Positions 35,048-44,663 of a stretch of 64,000 nucleotides of DNA are shown in pieces. Position numbers and translations under genes: made by a program. The DNA is from an uncultured Microscilla sp. (lineage in GTDB: Bacteria > Bacteroidota > Bacteroidia > Cytophagales > Microscillaceae): assembly GCF_947493425.1 (NCBI RefSeq), contig NZ_CANLRP010000009.1, positions 27,204-91,203 on the forward strand, written 5' to 3'. Numbering within the stretch: position 1 is the first letter of the stretch; each line of letters opens with the position of its first letter. The notes below the pieces were generated by a model that did not search any database, was not told the origin of the DNA, and saw only the letters and a list, made by a program, of their open reading frames with translations.

Positions 35048-37543
35048 TTATACTTTGTTCACGCTTAAGTTAAACTTATAGCTGCTTTGCCCCAAATAAT
35101 GACGCACGCTTATGATTTCGGCAAACACTCCCGCAGCCGTTACATCGGCTCCTGCGCCTGGTCCTCTAATGACCAAAGGTTGATTTTGATAACGTTGCGA
35201 AGTAAAAGCAATCATATTATCGCTGCCACGTAAAGTATAAAAAGGGTGGGCACTATCTACTGCCTCCAGTTTTACTTTGGCTTCACCATTTTCCAGCACC
35301 GCCACCAGACGTAATTTTTTACCTTCCTTGGCTGCTTGTTCCACCCTTTCCTGAAAAACTCCATTTGCTTGCTCCAGCGCGTCAAAAAACTGTTCGACCG
35401 AAGCCGCATCCAGACAACTTTGTGGCAAAATGTTTTCTACTTGTACCTGGTCTGGCTCAAGTGCCCAACCTACTTCACGGGCAAGAATCAGAATCTTACG
35501 TGCCACATCTTGTCCGTTGAGATCATCACGGGGGTCAGGTTCAGTCAATCCCTTATTTTTAGCGTCTTTTACTATTTCACTAAATGGGGTACTTCCGTCA
35601 AAATTGTTGAAGATATAAGAAAGTGTACCTGACAATACCCCTTCTATTTTATGTATTTTATCCCCACTGTTTTGTAGGTCATTCAGGGTATTGATTACCG
35701 GAAGCCCAGCCCCTACATTGGTTTCGTACAAAAACTTGACCCCGTGCAACAAAGCCGCTTGCTTCAACCTTTGGTAAGTAAGGTAGTTGGCTGAGTTGGC
35801 AAGCTTGTTAGGTGTAGCAATTGATATACTGGATTTGAGAATGTCTTCGTAGTAGTCAATGGCAATGTGAGCCGCGGTACAATCTACAAAAATACTGTTG
35901 GGTAGGTTGAGCGCTTTCATTTTATTGATATAAGCTTGCGTGTCAGATGTTTCGCCGGTGGCTAATAGCTCATCTTTGCTCAGTGAAATATCCAGCCCAT
36001 TTTCATCAAAGCGCATTTTTTTAGAATTGGCAAGTGCTACCAGGTTAATATTGATGCCTTGCTCTTGCAACAAATACCCTTTTTGTTGGTGTAATTGGTG
36101 CAGCAATGTATTGCCGATCAAACCAGCCCCTAACATAAATATATGAATGGTTTTGGTGTTCGATAAAAAGAAAGCTTCGTGCAAAGCATTGAGGGCTTTC
36201 GCCAAATCTTTGGTGGCAATGACCGTAGATACGTTTAGTTCAGACGAGCCCTGCGCTATAGCCACCACATTGATGCCGTTGTTGCCCAATGCCGTAAACA
36301 AGTTGCCCGAAATACCTGGCATACGGCGCATGTGCTCGCCTATAATTGCCACTACTGACAAGTCTTGCTCTATAGAAACTTTATTCACTTTTTTGGCTTG
36401 AATTTCAAGTGAAAAAGCTTCTTCTATAACCTCTTTAGCTTCTTTAGCGTCTTCAGGAGCTACCGCAAAACAAATAGAATGTTCAGACGAAGCCTGGCTA
36501 ATCAATACTATATTGATCTGGTGCTGGGCCAATGCTCCAAAGATACGCGACGATACTCCAGGTACCCCTACCATGCCACTGCCACTTACTCGCAATAAAG
36601 CAATGTGTTCGATAGACGAGATTCCTTTGACCGGAAACTGCCCTTGAGCACTCGTTTGACCAATGAGGGTGCCAGCAAAATCAGGATTAAAAGTGTTTTT
36701 TATTCTTAATGGAATATTTTGAGAAATAGCAGGTTGTAGGGTAGGAGGGTAAATGATTTTTGCCCCAAAGTGTGATAATTCCATGGCCTCTTCGTAAGAC
36801 AAGTGCTCTAGCGAAAAAGCCCGCTTCACTACCCGTGGGTCGGCAGTCATCATGCCGTCTACATCTGTCCATATTTCTATCTCTTTAGCATACAGTGCAG
36901 CCCCTAAAATAGCCGCCGTATAGTCAGAGCCACCTCGCCCCAAGGTAGTAGTATCACCCTGAGCAGTAGCTGCTATAAACCCAGTAACTACTGCCACTCC
37001 ATTGAAGGCATCAAAATAGTGACGTATTTTTTGGTTGGTTGCTTCAATGTTTACCCTTGCCTTGTTGTATTGGTCGTTGGTTTCTATGAGTTGTCGGGCA
37101 TCTACCTGTACTGCCTGGATACCCTCTATTTTGAGGTATTCGCTTACAACTAAGGACGACAGGCGCTCGCCAAAACTTAGTAGCATGTCCAAGGTGCGGG
37201 GTGAACACTCGCGAAGCAATGAAATTCCTTGTAACAGCTCACCTATTTCGTTGAACAGCACCTTTACGCTTGACAAAAGTTTGCTTTGTACTGCCACAGG
37301 AATAAGCGTTCGGATGGTATCGTAGTGATGGTTTTCAGTGTTTGTTAAAATCGTTTGGTAGGTCGTGTCGTTCAAGCGGGCTTTTTGCCCCATTTCTACC
37401 AAGGCATTCGTTGTTCCTTTGAGAGCGGAAACAACTACTGCGATTTTTTGTCCGCCCTCTTGGTATTGGCGCACAATGTCTTTTACACTTTTGATACTCT
37501 CAGGTGAACCCACCGAAGTACCTCCGAATTTTAAAACTTTCAT
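35048..37543 (-). CDS. thrA: bifunctional aspartate kinase / homoserine dehydrogenase I
   Basis: An 831-aa fusion catalysing the first and third steps from aspartate to homoserine. The kinase domain begins at MKVLKFGGTSVGSPESI and has TLGRGGSDYTAAILGAAL and EIWTDVDGMMTADPRVV. Two ACT domains (about 315-460: GVSSRIFGALAQHQINIVLI, PGISGNLFTALGNNGINVVA) give threonine feedback. The dehydrogenase starts at FMLGAGLIGNTLLHQL (about 468) with GVLSGTLSYIFNNF and DPRDDLNGQDVARK. Full length for the ThrA/MetL type. It heads the thr operon. Confidence 0.95.
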   Translation of the reverse strand: MKVLKFGGTSVGSPESIKSVKDIVRQYQEGGQKIAVVVSALKGTTNALVEMGQKARLNDTTYQTILTNTENHHYDTIRTLIPVAVQSKLLSSVKVLFNEIGELLQGISLLRECSPRTLDMLLSFGERLSSLVVSEYLKIEGIQAVQVDARQLIETNDQYNKARVNIEATNQKIRHYFDAFNGVAVVTGFIAATAQGDTTTLGRGGSDYTAAILGAALYAKEIEIWTDVDGMMTADPRVVKRAFSLEHLSYEEAMELSHFGAKIIYPPTLQPAISQNIPLRIKNTFNPDFAGTLIGQTSAQGQFPVKGISSIEHIALLRVSGSGMVGVPGVSSRIFGALAQHQINIVLISQASSEHSICFAVAPEDAKEAKEVIEEAFSLEIQAKKVNKVSIEQDLSVVAIIGEHMRRMPGISGNLFTALGNNGINVVAIAQGSSELNVSTVIATKDLAKALNALHEAFFLSNTKTIHIFMLGAGLIGNTLLHQLHQQKGYLLQEQGININLVALANSKKMRFDENGLDISLSKDELLATGETSDTQAYINKMKALNLPNSIFVDCTAAHIAIDYYEDILKSSISIATPNKLANSANYLTYQRLKQAALLHGVKFLYETNVGAGLPVINTLNDLQNSGDKIHKIEGVLSGTLSYIFNNFDGSTPFSEIVKDAKNKGLTEPDPRDDLNGQDVARKILILAREVGWALEPDQVQVENILPQSCLDAASVEQFFDALEQANGVFQERVEQAAKEGKKLRLVAVLENGEAKVKLEAVDSAHPFYTLRGSDNMIAFTSQRYQNQPLVIRGPGAGADVTAAGVFAEIISVRHYLGQSSYKFNLSVNKV

Positions 37544-38104
37544 TGCATTTTAGTGATTTTCAAATAGCGATGCTTCCACATAGCCTGTGTGAAACACCAT
37601 TGTATTTTATTGATAATTGATAATTGAATTACTTTTTTGAAAGAGGCTAAAAATGATAAAAAAAATATAGAGCACAAAAGAGTTGCACAAAAGAAAGGTA
37701 GGTAGGACAATAATCTGGTAAGGTTTAGCCGTAGAGTATAACTTTATCCTGATTGTGTTATATGATAAGGGTTTTGCTGTTAAACAAAGCGCAACATTTG
37801 CTCATTAGGAGTGAATGAATGAAAGGTTAATATTGTATCAGTAATGATTATAAAAGCCAAATAAAGTTTGCTGAAGGTGTTATTTTATGAATCAATTATA
37901 TCAATAGTCCATAGTATTTAGTCGATAGTCCATAGCTGATTCGAGTAAATGTTCACCTTGTTAAATGCTGTAAACCAGTATTTTATATTGAGATTGTATA
38001 CTCACTTTATTTTTAAAAGTGTTTCGGTTTTATGCCTAAACACCCAATTAAATAGTTTTTAAATTCATAAATGACTGATAAACAGCACACAACTTTGACT
38101 AAAA
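37544..38104. other. long leader and intergenic region ahead of thrA
   Basis: About 560 AT-rich bases. I see no clear TAnnTTTG box, no threonine-rich leader peptide and no obvious attenuator. A short direct repeat ATAGTCCATAG occurs at about 37904 and 37925. Confidence 0.4.
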
Positions 38105-38671
38105 TCACTGCGGAGTATTGTTATATAAGGACTCAAAGTATTTGGCTTTTTGCCCATAAAACCGATGAATTTCGCTACACAATATTTGTTCAAACTCTTC
38201 GGTATTGCCAAGGGTAGGAGGGCACAAAAGCTGACTAAATACATGGCAAAGCTCTATTCTATCTCGTTCCCAAGGTGCAGCTGAAGGTGATTGAACTTCT
38301 TCCATGCATTGATATATTTCTTGTTGAAGGTCAGCTAGCAATGTTTGAAGATCTTGTATTTTTTGTTTCTTCTTTTTCTGGAAAAACCAAAGCTTGCCAG
38401 CCAATAATTTTTCCAACTGTTGATTTAATTCTTCGTAATGTTTCTCTCTGGCAATAATAGACTTTTCTATAGCTATAGTTCTGTCTAAGCCATATAAAGC
38501 ATTTTGAGCAAGGCGACAAATATGAGCGAGCGTGTGAGGTTGTGGTAAAAACACCCGCATATAATCAGCGTTTTGTTGTACGATTGCTTGCATTTTCTCT
38601 TCATCAAAACCATTGTCCTCTGCATCCTGCAATACTTTGAGGGCAAAATCTATTTCGGTTTGGTAGCTCAT
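38105..38671 (-). CDS. unrecognised coiled-coil protein
   Basis: A 188-aa cytosolic protein without a recognisable domain. It has predicted helices throughout and a Lys/Gln-rich coiled-coil stretch around 80-130 (EELNQQLEKLLAGKL, KQKIQDLQTLLADLQQEIYQ). There is no signal peptide and no cysteine motif. It is isolated: thrA lies 560 bases downstream on the same strand and recQ is divergent. Codon use and base content look like the neighbours. Possible roles cannot be narrowed. Confidence 0.7.
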   Translation of the reverse strand: MSYQTEIDFALKVLQDAEDNGFDEEKMQAIVQQNADYMRVFLPQPHTLAHICRLAQNALYGLDRTIAIEKSIIAREKHYEELNQQLEKLLAGKLWFFQKKKKQKIQDLQTLLADLQQEIYQCMEEVQSPSAAPWERDRIELCHVFSQLLCPPTLGNTEEFEQILCSEIHRFYGQKAKYFESLYNNTPQ

Positions 38672-38784
38672 GTGGGCATGTACGGAGATGGTTATCCGAA
38701 GTTTTTGGTTGGCGTGTGTTGCCTCAAATTTTTAGTTGTTAACCTCTTTTTCCGCGCTTATCCAAGCCACTTCAACTCAAACAA

Positions 38785-38823
38785 TTACCTCTTGCTCAGG
38801 TCTTACCGCAGGGTGACCTGAGC
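38785..38823. repeat. 39-base palindromic repeat, copy 1
   Basis: TTACCTCTTGCTCAGGTC starts the unit. GCTCAGGTC (38794-38802) and GACCTGAGC (38815-38823) form a 9-bp stem around TTACCGCAGGGT. The second copy at 38962 differs in two positions. Confidence 0.75.
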
Positions 38824-38961
38824 CCTGCTGACCCCATATTTTGAAAACCAACTTGTGTATGGATTTTAGGGTTGGGCATTGGTCTGGCTAAAGCCTTAAG
38901 ACCAATACTTGGAGGTTGTTTTTAGAGTTAAATTGTCTACAACGGTACAGGTAAGGTCATT

Positions 38962-39000
38962 TTACCTCTTGCTCAGATCTTACCGCAGGGTGACCTGGGC
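38962..39000. repeat. 39-base palindromic repeat, copy 2
   Basis: Same unit as copy 1 with A for G in the left arm and G for A in the right. The stem is weakened but mostly kept. The copies lie 177 bases apart in the same orientation. Confidence 0.75.
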
Positions 39001-39349
39001 AATGGCAACCTAAAGACTTTAAACACAACTTATTGTTGAAAGGCCTCAGGATTAGCAAGTATTTCGTCCTGAATCAGAATAGTCAGGCTTGTTGATCTAG
39101 CGAGTGCCTTCATACCAACAACCTTAAATTATGTTTTTTAGGCTTTAATTGCCTTTGAAAACCTGCTTGTTTTTTGTTAAAGAACCATCAAACCGTCAAG
39201 TAATCAAACCATTTTTGAACAGCTTCACCATTGAGAAAATTATTGCCCATTAAAATAGCATAACCCCTTGATAGATAGTATATTTTAGCATTTTTGTATT
39301 GTTTTTATTAGCAAAAGTTTGTAATTTTAACAAACCAATTGACTAACTA

Positions 39350-41488
39350 ATGCTTGTTCAGGAATCAGAAAAAATACTTAAGGACTATTTTGGGTATTCC
39401 CGATTTCGTCCTTTGCAAAAAGAAATTATCAACGCTATTCTGGAAGGCAAAGATGTACTTGCCCTGATGCCTACCGGAGGAGGGAAATCACTCTGTTATC
39501 AAGTACCTGCACTAATGTTCAACGGGCTTTGTGTAGTAGTGTCTCCCTTGATTGCCTTAATGAAAAACCAAGTGGCAGCCCTTGCCCAATACAATATTCC
39601 GGCGGCTTACCTCAACAGTACCCAGAGTAATGAAGCACAAGAGTTGATTGAGAACAAGTGTTTTAATAAAGAAATCAAGTTACTTTACGTTTCCCCCGAA
39701 AAGCTCACCTCAGAGACTTTTCTCAACTTTCTTAAAATCATTCAGGTCAGTATGTTTGCCATTGACGAAGCACATTGCATTTCTACCTGGGGGCATGACT
39801 TTCGCCCCGAATATAGTAAACTAAGTAAAATCAAAGAGTTTTTTCCTACCAAGCCCATTGTGGCACTTACCGCCACTGCTGATACCATTACCCGGCAAGA
39901 CATTATAAACCAATTGCAGCTTGCTGACTATGAACTGTTTACGGCATCATTTGACCGTCCTAATATTCGGATGAATGTGACTACTGGTTTTCACAGAATA
40001 GAGCGCATTATCCGGTTTTTGAACAGCCGCCCCAACCAAACAGGGTTAATTTATTGCCTTACCCGGCAAGAAACTGAAGAGGTAAGTGAAAAGTTGGAGG
40101 AGGTAGGCTTTTCCGCGCGTTGTTACCACGCCGGACTCAATAGCAAAGAACGAAGTCGGGTACAACATGGTTTTCTCAATGATGAGGTACGTATTGTATG
40201 CGCTACAGTGGCTTTTGGTATGGGCATTCATAAAAACAATGTGCGCTTTGTTATTCATTACAACATGCCGCGCAACCTGGAGAGCTATTACCAAGAAATT
40301 GGGCGTGCCGGGCGTGATCAAGAGATCAGCGACGTAATCCTGTTTTACTCTTTCAAAGACGTGATTCACTGGCGTACCTTAATTGCTGAGAGCAAAACCA
40401 ACCAGGAGCTGGATAACAATCAACTAAAAATGGCCAAACTTGCCCGCATGCAGCAATATGCCGAGGCAAGCATTTGCCGACGTAGAATTTTATTGAATTA
40501 CTTTGGAGAAGCGGTTCATGAAGATTGTGGCAATTGCGATGTATGTCGCAAGCCTCGCAGCAGGTTTGACGCCACATTATTAGCAAAAAAAGCATTGTCA
40601 GCGTGTATCAGGCTCAAAGAAGCGGTGCAAATGCCTACTTTGATTGATGTGTTGCGAGGCAATAAAACTGCCTTGATTGCCGAACAGGGCTACGATGAAA
40701 TAAAAACCTTTGGCTCGGCGGCAAATGTCAGTTATCCCGAATGGAAAGATTATTTACAACAAATGATTAATCTAGGTATTTTTGACATAGCCTATGATGA
40801 CAATTTTGTGTTGAAACGGGGAGCTCTGAGTGCTAAGGTGTTGTATGAAGACTACATAGTGGAGCTGGCGTTGCCTGAGTTTGATTTTAGCCGCAAAGGT
40901 GACCAACCCCGCAGTAAGGGTGAGATGCTGTACGAAGAGTTGTTTGAAAAGCTACGTATTTTAAGGCAAGAAGTAGCCACTGCCCACGATGTACCTGCCA
41001 AAGAGGTGTTCAACGATTATACATTGAGCGAACTTGCCAAAGGGCGCCCCACGACACTTGTCAATATGGAAATGATTTCGGGAGTAACTCCTCTAAAAGC
41101 GGAGCAGTTTGGCAGAGACTTTCTGAAACTCATTCGTGAGTTTTTGATAGAACAGTACCATAATGGTGAACAGGTAGAAGGGGCGTTGTATTTGATTACG
41201 TACAAATTTTATGAGCAAGACCTCAACCCTGAAGACATTGCTAAAGAGCAAAATTTACCTCTGGCAGATATTTATGAGCATTTGGTACAATTGTATGAAC
41301 TGGGGTACGAGGTAGAGTTATTGAAGTTTATCAGTAGGCAAGAACTCGACCAAATTTTGTCGACAGTAAGGCTCAAGGGGAGCGAGGTAAAGCCAGAGGA
41401 GATTATCGCTCATTTTGAGGGTGAGTACGATCCTTTCAAACTTAAAATAGCTTGGGCAGTTTACCAGAAAATGCAGGAAGTAGAGTAA
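39350..41488 (+). CDS. recQ: ATP-dependent DNA helicase RecQ
   Basis: A 712-aa RecQ-family 3'-5' helicase for recombination and repair. Walker A PTGGGKS (41-47); DEAH box at 139-142 with the aromatic-rich loop HCISTWGHDFRPEY; motif VI YYQEIGRAGRDQ. The zinc-binding RQC region shows SICRRRILLNYF with CGNCDVC. An HRDC-like helical domain follows (AKEVFNDYTLSELAKGRPTT), and then a C-terminal helical extension of about 110 residues, as in other long Bacteroidota RecQs. The gene stands alone after a possible promoter at 39299. Confidence 0.94.
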   Translation: MLVQESEKILKDYFGYSRFRPLQKEIINAILEGKDVLALMPTGGGKSLCYQVPALMFNGLCVVVSPLIALMKNQVAALAQYNIPAAYLNSTQSNEAQELIENKCFNKEIKLLYVSPEKLTSETFLNFLKIIQVSMFAIDEAHCISTWGHDFRPEYSKLSKIKEFFPTKPIVALTATADTITRQDIINQLQLADYELFTASFDRPNIRMNVTTGFHRIERIIRFLNSRPNQTGLIYCLTRQETEEVSEKLEEVGFSARCYHAGLNSKERSRVQHGFLNDEVRIVCATVAFGMGIHKNNVRFVIHYNMPRNLESYYQEIGRAGRDQEISDVILFYSFKDVIHWRTLIAESKTNQELDNNQLKMAKLARMQQYAEASICRRRILLNYFGEAVHEDCGNCDVCRKPRSRFDATLLAKKALSACIRLKEAVQMPTLIDVLRGNKTALIAEQGYDEIKTFGSAANVSYPEWKDYLQQMINLGIFDIAYDDNFVLKRGALSAKVLYEDYIVELALPEFDFSRKGDQPRSKGEMLYEELFEKLRILRQEVATAHDVPAKEVFNDYTLSELAKGRPTTLVNMEMISGVTPLKAEQFGRDFLKLIREFLIEQYHNGEQVEGALYLITYKFYEQDLNPEDIAKEQNLPLADIYEHLVQLYELGYEVELLKFISRQELDQILSTVRLKGSEVKPEEIIAHFEGEYDPFKLKIAWAVYQKMQEVE

Positions 41489-41653
41489 GGCTAAGTACAT
41501 TGTAACTTAAATAAGTTGTTGTTTGGTTCGAGATTCATTTGGTTTCTGACGATGATCAAAAATTGAGCATAGCAAAGATACGCGATGTTTTTGATAAGAA
41601 GTCAGGGAGCAAAGGAAGCCGAAAAAAGCATAAGATATTTAGTTTACAGTGTA

Positions 41654-42103
41654 CTAAGTTTCAGGCGAAGACTTCCACTTGTCATAACGTTCAGTGATTC
41701 GCTCAGCTATTTTGTGGTAGTTTTCCCAGGTATCTTCTACGTGATAAAAAGAGGGCAGACTCGAAGCCAATAGTTCTTCGTAGTCTTTTTTGTATGTTCC
41801 CGATTGGTAATAGCTTTTTGAAAACTCGTTTCCTTCGTTATTAAACAAATCTTCACCTAAATAACCATCCCACATAGCGCTTAATATAGAGGCAGTAATT
41901 TCGCGTTCTTTGAAACGGATGATTTGGTGCCCTGCTTCGTCTTCAAACAACTCACTGTACATGTTGTGTTCCAGTATCCAACCCAAAAACATGCCGATAT
42001 GGACATAAGCTTGCTCTATAGGTAAAATATTAGGGAATTTACCCATAAAATGATGCTTGGCACGATCGTAAATTAATTCTTCTGATGCTTTATTTACTGC
42101 CAT
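41654..42103 (-). CDS. unrecognised 149-aa protein (possible DUF7832-type)
   Basis: A cytosolic protein with conserved-looking aromatic and acidic motifs: AYVHIGMFLGWILEHNMY (about 31-48), AMWDGYLGEDLFNNEGNEF, YYQSGTYKKDYEELLA and VEDTWENYHKIAERITERY. The block order resembles small stand-alone proteins often annotated as DUF7832, but I am not sure. No catalytic motif stands out. Base content is ordinary, and neighbours give no functional hint. Confidence 0.7.
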   Translation of the reverse strand: MAVNKASEELIYDRAKHHFMGKFPNILPIEQAYVHIGMFLGWILEHNMYSELFEDEAGHQIIRFKEREITASILSAMWDGYLGEDLFNNEGNEFSKSYYQSGTYKKDYEELLASSLPSFYHVEDTWENYHKIAERITERYDKWKSSPET

Positions 42104-42193
42104 TGTATTTGTAATGGTTTATGTCTTTATGAAGTTAGCAAGATAATTTTTAGTTTTCAAATATCCTATTGCAAATATGAGGCGGGTGATTAT

Positions 42194-42862
42194 TTAACCC
42201 CTCCACAAATACGGAAACAAGATAAAAGACACTGTGGCTACAATCATGTTGATGGCTATAAGGGTAAGTATTTCGTCAAAACTGGCGCTTCTTGCCAAGC
42301 CATCCATCGCATTTTTAGAAGTTTTGATCAACATCAACAACATGGGCAATATCACTGGAAAACTCAATATGGCCATCAAAGTAGCATTGTTATTGGCTTT
42401 GGCAGCAATGCTTGATACCATGGTAAGTGTAGACGAAAATCCAATGCCTCCTAATAACATATTAAAAATAAACAACCCAGGGTCTTGCACAGGGTTGCCC
42501 AATACCAAGGCATAGGTAGCAAAGCCGATGAGGGCAATGACCAACATTAACAAACTATTATAAATGATTTTGGATAAAATAATGCCTTGTGGACTGACCA
42601 GGGTGTAATAATAAAGGAGTCTGCCTTGACGTTCTTGCATAAAACTTTTGGCTACTGCATTGATTGCCGTGAACAAAAGAATGATCCAAAAGAGGGTGTT
42701 CCAGGTAGGAGGGGAGAGTACAGCTTGTTTGAGATTAAAGCTCAAGTAGGTGATCATGACTGTACTTACAATGTATAACAATAAGCCATTAAGAGCGTAG
42801 CGTTCCCGCCACTCCAGTAAGGCTTCCTTTTTTACAAGTATTTGTATTTCTCTAAGTAGCAT
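42194..42862 (-). CDS. ccmB: heme exporter protein CcmB
   Basis: A 222-aa integral membrane protein with six hydrophobic segments, matching CcmB, the permease of the CcmAB transporter of cytochrome c maturation. Typical features are the cytoplasmic start ILVKKEALLEWRERYALNG, FTAINAVAKSFMQERQ and the long LLYYYTLVSPQGIILSKIIYN segment. CcmA, CcmC and the other ccm genes do not flank it in this window. The gene begins with ATG at 42862 and stands alone. Confidence 0.88.
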   Translation of the reverse strand: MLLREIQILVKKEALLEWRERYALNGLLLYIVSTVMITYLSFNLKQAVLSPPTWNTLFWIILLFTAINAVAKSFMQERQGRLLYYYTLVSPQGIILSKIIYNSLLMLVIALIGFATYALVLGNPVQDPGLFIFNMLLGGIGFSSTLTMVSSIAAKANNNATLMAILSFPVILPMLLMLIKTSKNAMDGLARSASFDEILTLIAINMIVATVSFILFPYLWRG

Positions 42863-42975
42863 CTATTAATTGTCGAGTGCTGATAATCAATGAGTTGTTT
42901 TTGTATACAGGCAGTTAGCCAAAAACAGGTGTAAACTTATGATTTCTGACCAGAAGTGGCAAACAGATGCCAAGG

Positions 42976-44418
42976 TTATTTTAGGTTTTGGTCTTCTGCT
43001 ACCTTAAATTTTAGCTGTAAAGCATCTTGCATACAGCCATTTACCCAATAATCGGGCGACTTAGATAATTCGTGGGTAACAATGATGTTGTAGTTAGGCA
43101 AGGCTAAAGGCGGAAGTACTACTTTTTGGGTATGTCCTTTGGCTTTGAGTTGTTGTAAGTATTGCAGCCTTTGGTCGTAGCTTTTGGCGTAGCGGGCTAC
43201 TTGTGGAACATCGTCTTTTATTTTTTTTAGTCCAATCACACAAAGGTAAAAAAAACTACTGCAGGCAAGTACAAAGGCCAGTTTTTTAGAGAACATAGTC
43301 TGGTAGCCTATCAAAAAGCCAAAGCTCACTACATAACACACTATATACAAGCTGAGGTGAGTAAGCGACCTTAGGGGGCCTATACTGCCTATGGCATATA
43401 TGGTGGGCAAGGTGGCAGCCCAAATAATAATCAGCAATAAAGGTAAACCCAACAAAAACCATTCTGTTACTCTGGCATCGTTTTGAGTACGGGATGACCT
43501 AAACAAGGTGCCAACATAGACCATAGGAAGAAGCAGGATAAGAAAGTACTTAAGTTTGTCTTGAATAAGTGCCGATAATACCTGAATAGCCACTAAAGAA
43601 CGACGGAAAGTCTCGGCAATGCCAATCTCTGGAAACATGGCTTTGCGTGCATATACGCCGGGTGCCAGCAAGGTAATGGCCAGACCTATGAGGCAGATTA
43701 CGAGTGTAAAGCATACTTTTTTGACCAGTTGTTTTTTGTTTACTTGCCAGGGGTGCCCAAACAATAGAAAAAGCATGGCCAAGCCTAGCAGCATCAATAA
43801 AGTAAATGCCAGGTTGATAGAGCCATTGCCAATAAATAAAGCACTTAAGCCTGCAAAAAAGTAGCTTAGTATTTTAGGTTTAGGAGAGCTCAAAAGAAAA
43901 GTCATGATTTGTAAAAAGCAGGTCAAAGTGAAGCAATAACCTACTGAAGCGGTTACCCAAAAGTAAGTACTGGGATTAAAGAAACTATTGAACAGTACCC
44001 AAAAAATAAAAATAGAGAGTTGAAGGTTGAGCCAAGGTTGCTTTTGTAAATTGAGTGCTTGTTGTATGGCGTCGATAAAACGGTAAAATACCCAAATAAA
44101 CAGTGCGGTGAGTAGTATGATGTATAACCACAAGGAATGAATATACTTGGAGGCATTAATAAAAAACACTGTAATAGGTTTGAGGGCTACGCTGACAGTC
44201 CATTGGTTATACCATATTTTTACTGCGGTGAAAAACCCATGGCGTTGGTACATGTACAGTTCGCAGTAGTCATCCAGTGCCAGTCTGTTATAGTAGGCAA
44301 CCAAAAAAATGTAACTTAACCCAATCAGATTGCTGCCAAAAAGTAATAGATGCATCCAGTATTGGGCGTTTTTTTTCTGCCTTGGGCTAAGGTTTTGGGG
44401 CAAAAGGGGGAGTTTCAC
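42976..44418 (-). CDS. DUF6056-type polytopic membrane protein
   Basis: A protein of 480 aa with about eleven membrane spans. Near the N-terminus, just after the first span, lies RLALDDYC, the acidic loop motif of DUF6056, a family in the GT-C glycosyltransferase-like group. A periplasmic C-terminal part of about 90 residues follows the last span. The longest frame starts at TTG (44463); GTG at 44418 (MKLPLLPQNLSPRQ) or ATG at 44355 are more likely, and I use the GTG. It stands just ahead of the divergent T9SS protein and the polysaccharide genes, so a role in surface glycan assembly is plausible but not proven. Confidence 0.72.
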   Translation of the reverse strand: MKLPLLPQNLSPRQKKNAQYWMHLLLFGSNLIGLSYIFLVAYYNRLALDDYCELYMYQRHGFFTAVKIWYNQWTVSVALKPITVFFINASKYIHSLWLYIILLTALFIWVFYRFIDAIQQALNLQKQPWLNLQLSIFIFWVLFNSFFNPSTYFWVTASVGYCFTLTCFLQIMTFLLSSPKPKILSYFFAGLSALFIGNGSINLAFTLLMLLGLAMLFLLFGHPWQVNKKQLVKKVCFTLVICLIGLAITLLAPGVYARKAMFPEIGIAETFRRSLVAIQVLSALIQDKLKYFLILLLPMVYVGTLFRSSRTQNDARVTEWFLLGLPLLLIIIWAATLPTIYAIGSIGPLRSLTHLSLYIVCYVVSFGFLIGYQTMFSKKLAFVLACSSFFYLCVIGLKKIKDDVPQVARYAKSYDQRLQYLQQLKAKGHTQKVVLPPLALPNYNIIVTHELSKSPDYWVNGCMQDALQLKFKVAEDQNLK

Positions 44419-44663
44419 AAAGGGTAGATTTTTTAGTAAAAAATAGACTTGTTGGTTACACAAGGTGTAGGCTTAGTGCTTTTTAAAGCGCGAATACCAT
44501 CAAAATTCTCAAACTGTTTGTATGCAAAACCGTAAAATTAATAAGTTATAGTTCAACTATCAATTACTTGGAGTCGTACTGTTCAAAGTATTTAGATTTG
44601 AACAAAAAATATATTTTGTTACCCTGCTATTCTATTAAATATTATTCTCAAAGGTTTGTTTTT

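Larger units (their letters stand above)
38672..39349. other. intergenic region with two copies of a palindromic 39-base repeat
   Basis: About 680 bases without genes between divergent transcripts. It holds the repeat pair at 38785-38823 and 38962-39000. Toward the right, TTG (39299) and TAATTTTA (39322), 20 bases apart, could be the recQ promoter. Confidence 0.5.

Noticed and set aside
37900..37936. Direct repeat ATAGTCCATAG at 37904 and 37925
   Set aside because: Only two short copies, no palindrome and no gene nearby; it may be chance in AT-rich DNA.
37544..38104. Threonine attenuator or riboswitch ahead of thrA
   Set aside because: A short reading frame exists near 37600 on the minus strand but contains one Thr codon only, and no terminator/antiterminator pair was found.
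41585..41773. 62-aa frame on the plus strand after recQ
   Set aside because: It overlaps the 41654-42103 gene in antisense and shows no coding character.
44568..44663. Upstream extension of the PKD protein from 44568
   Set aside because: The extra 32 residues precede a complete signal peptide and have no sense as a leader; the ATG at 44664 is better.
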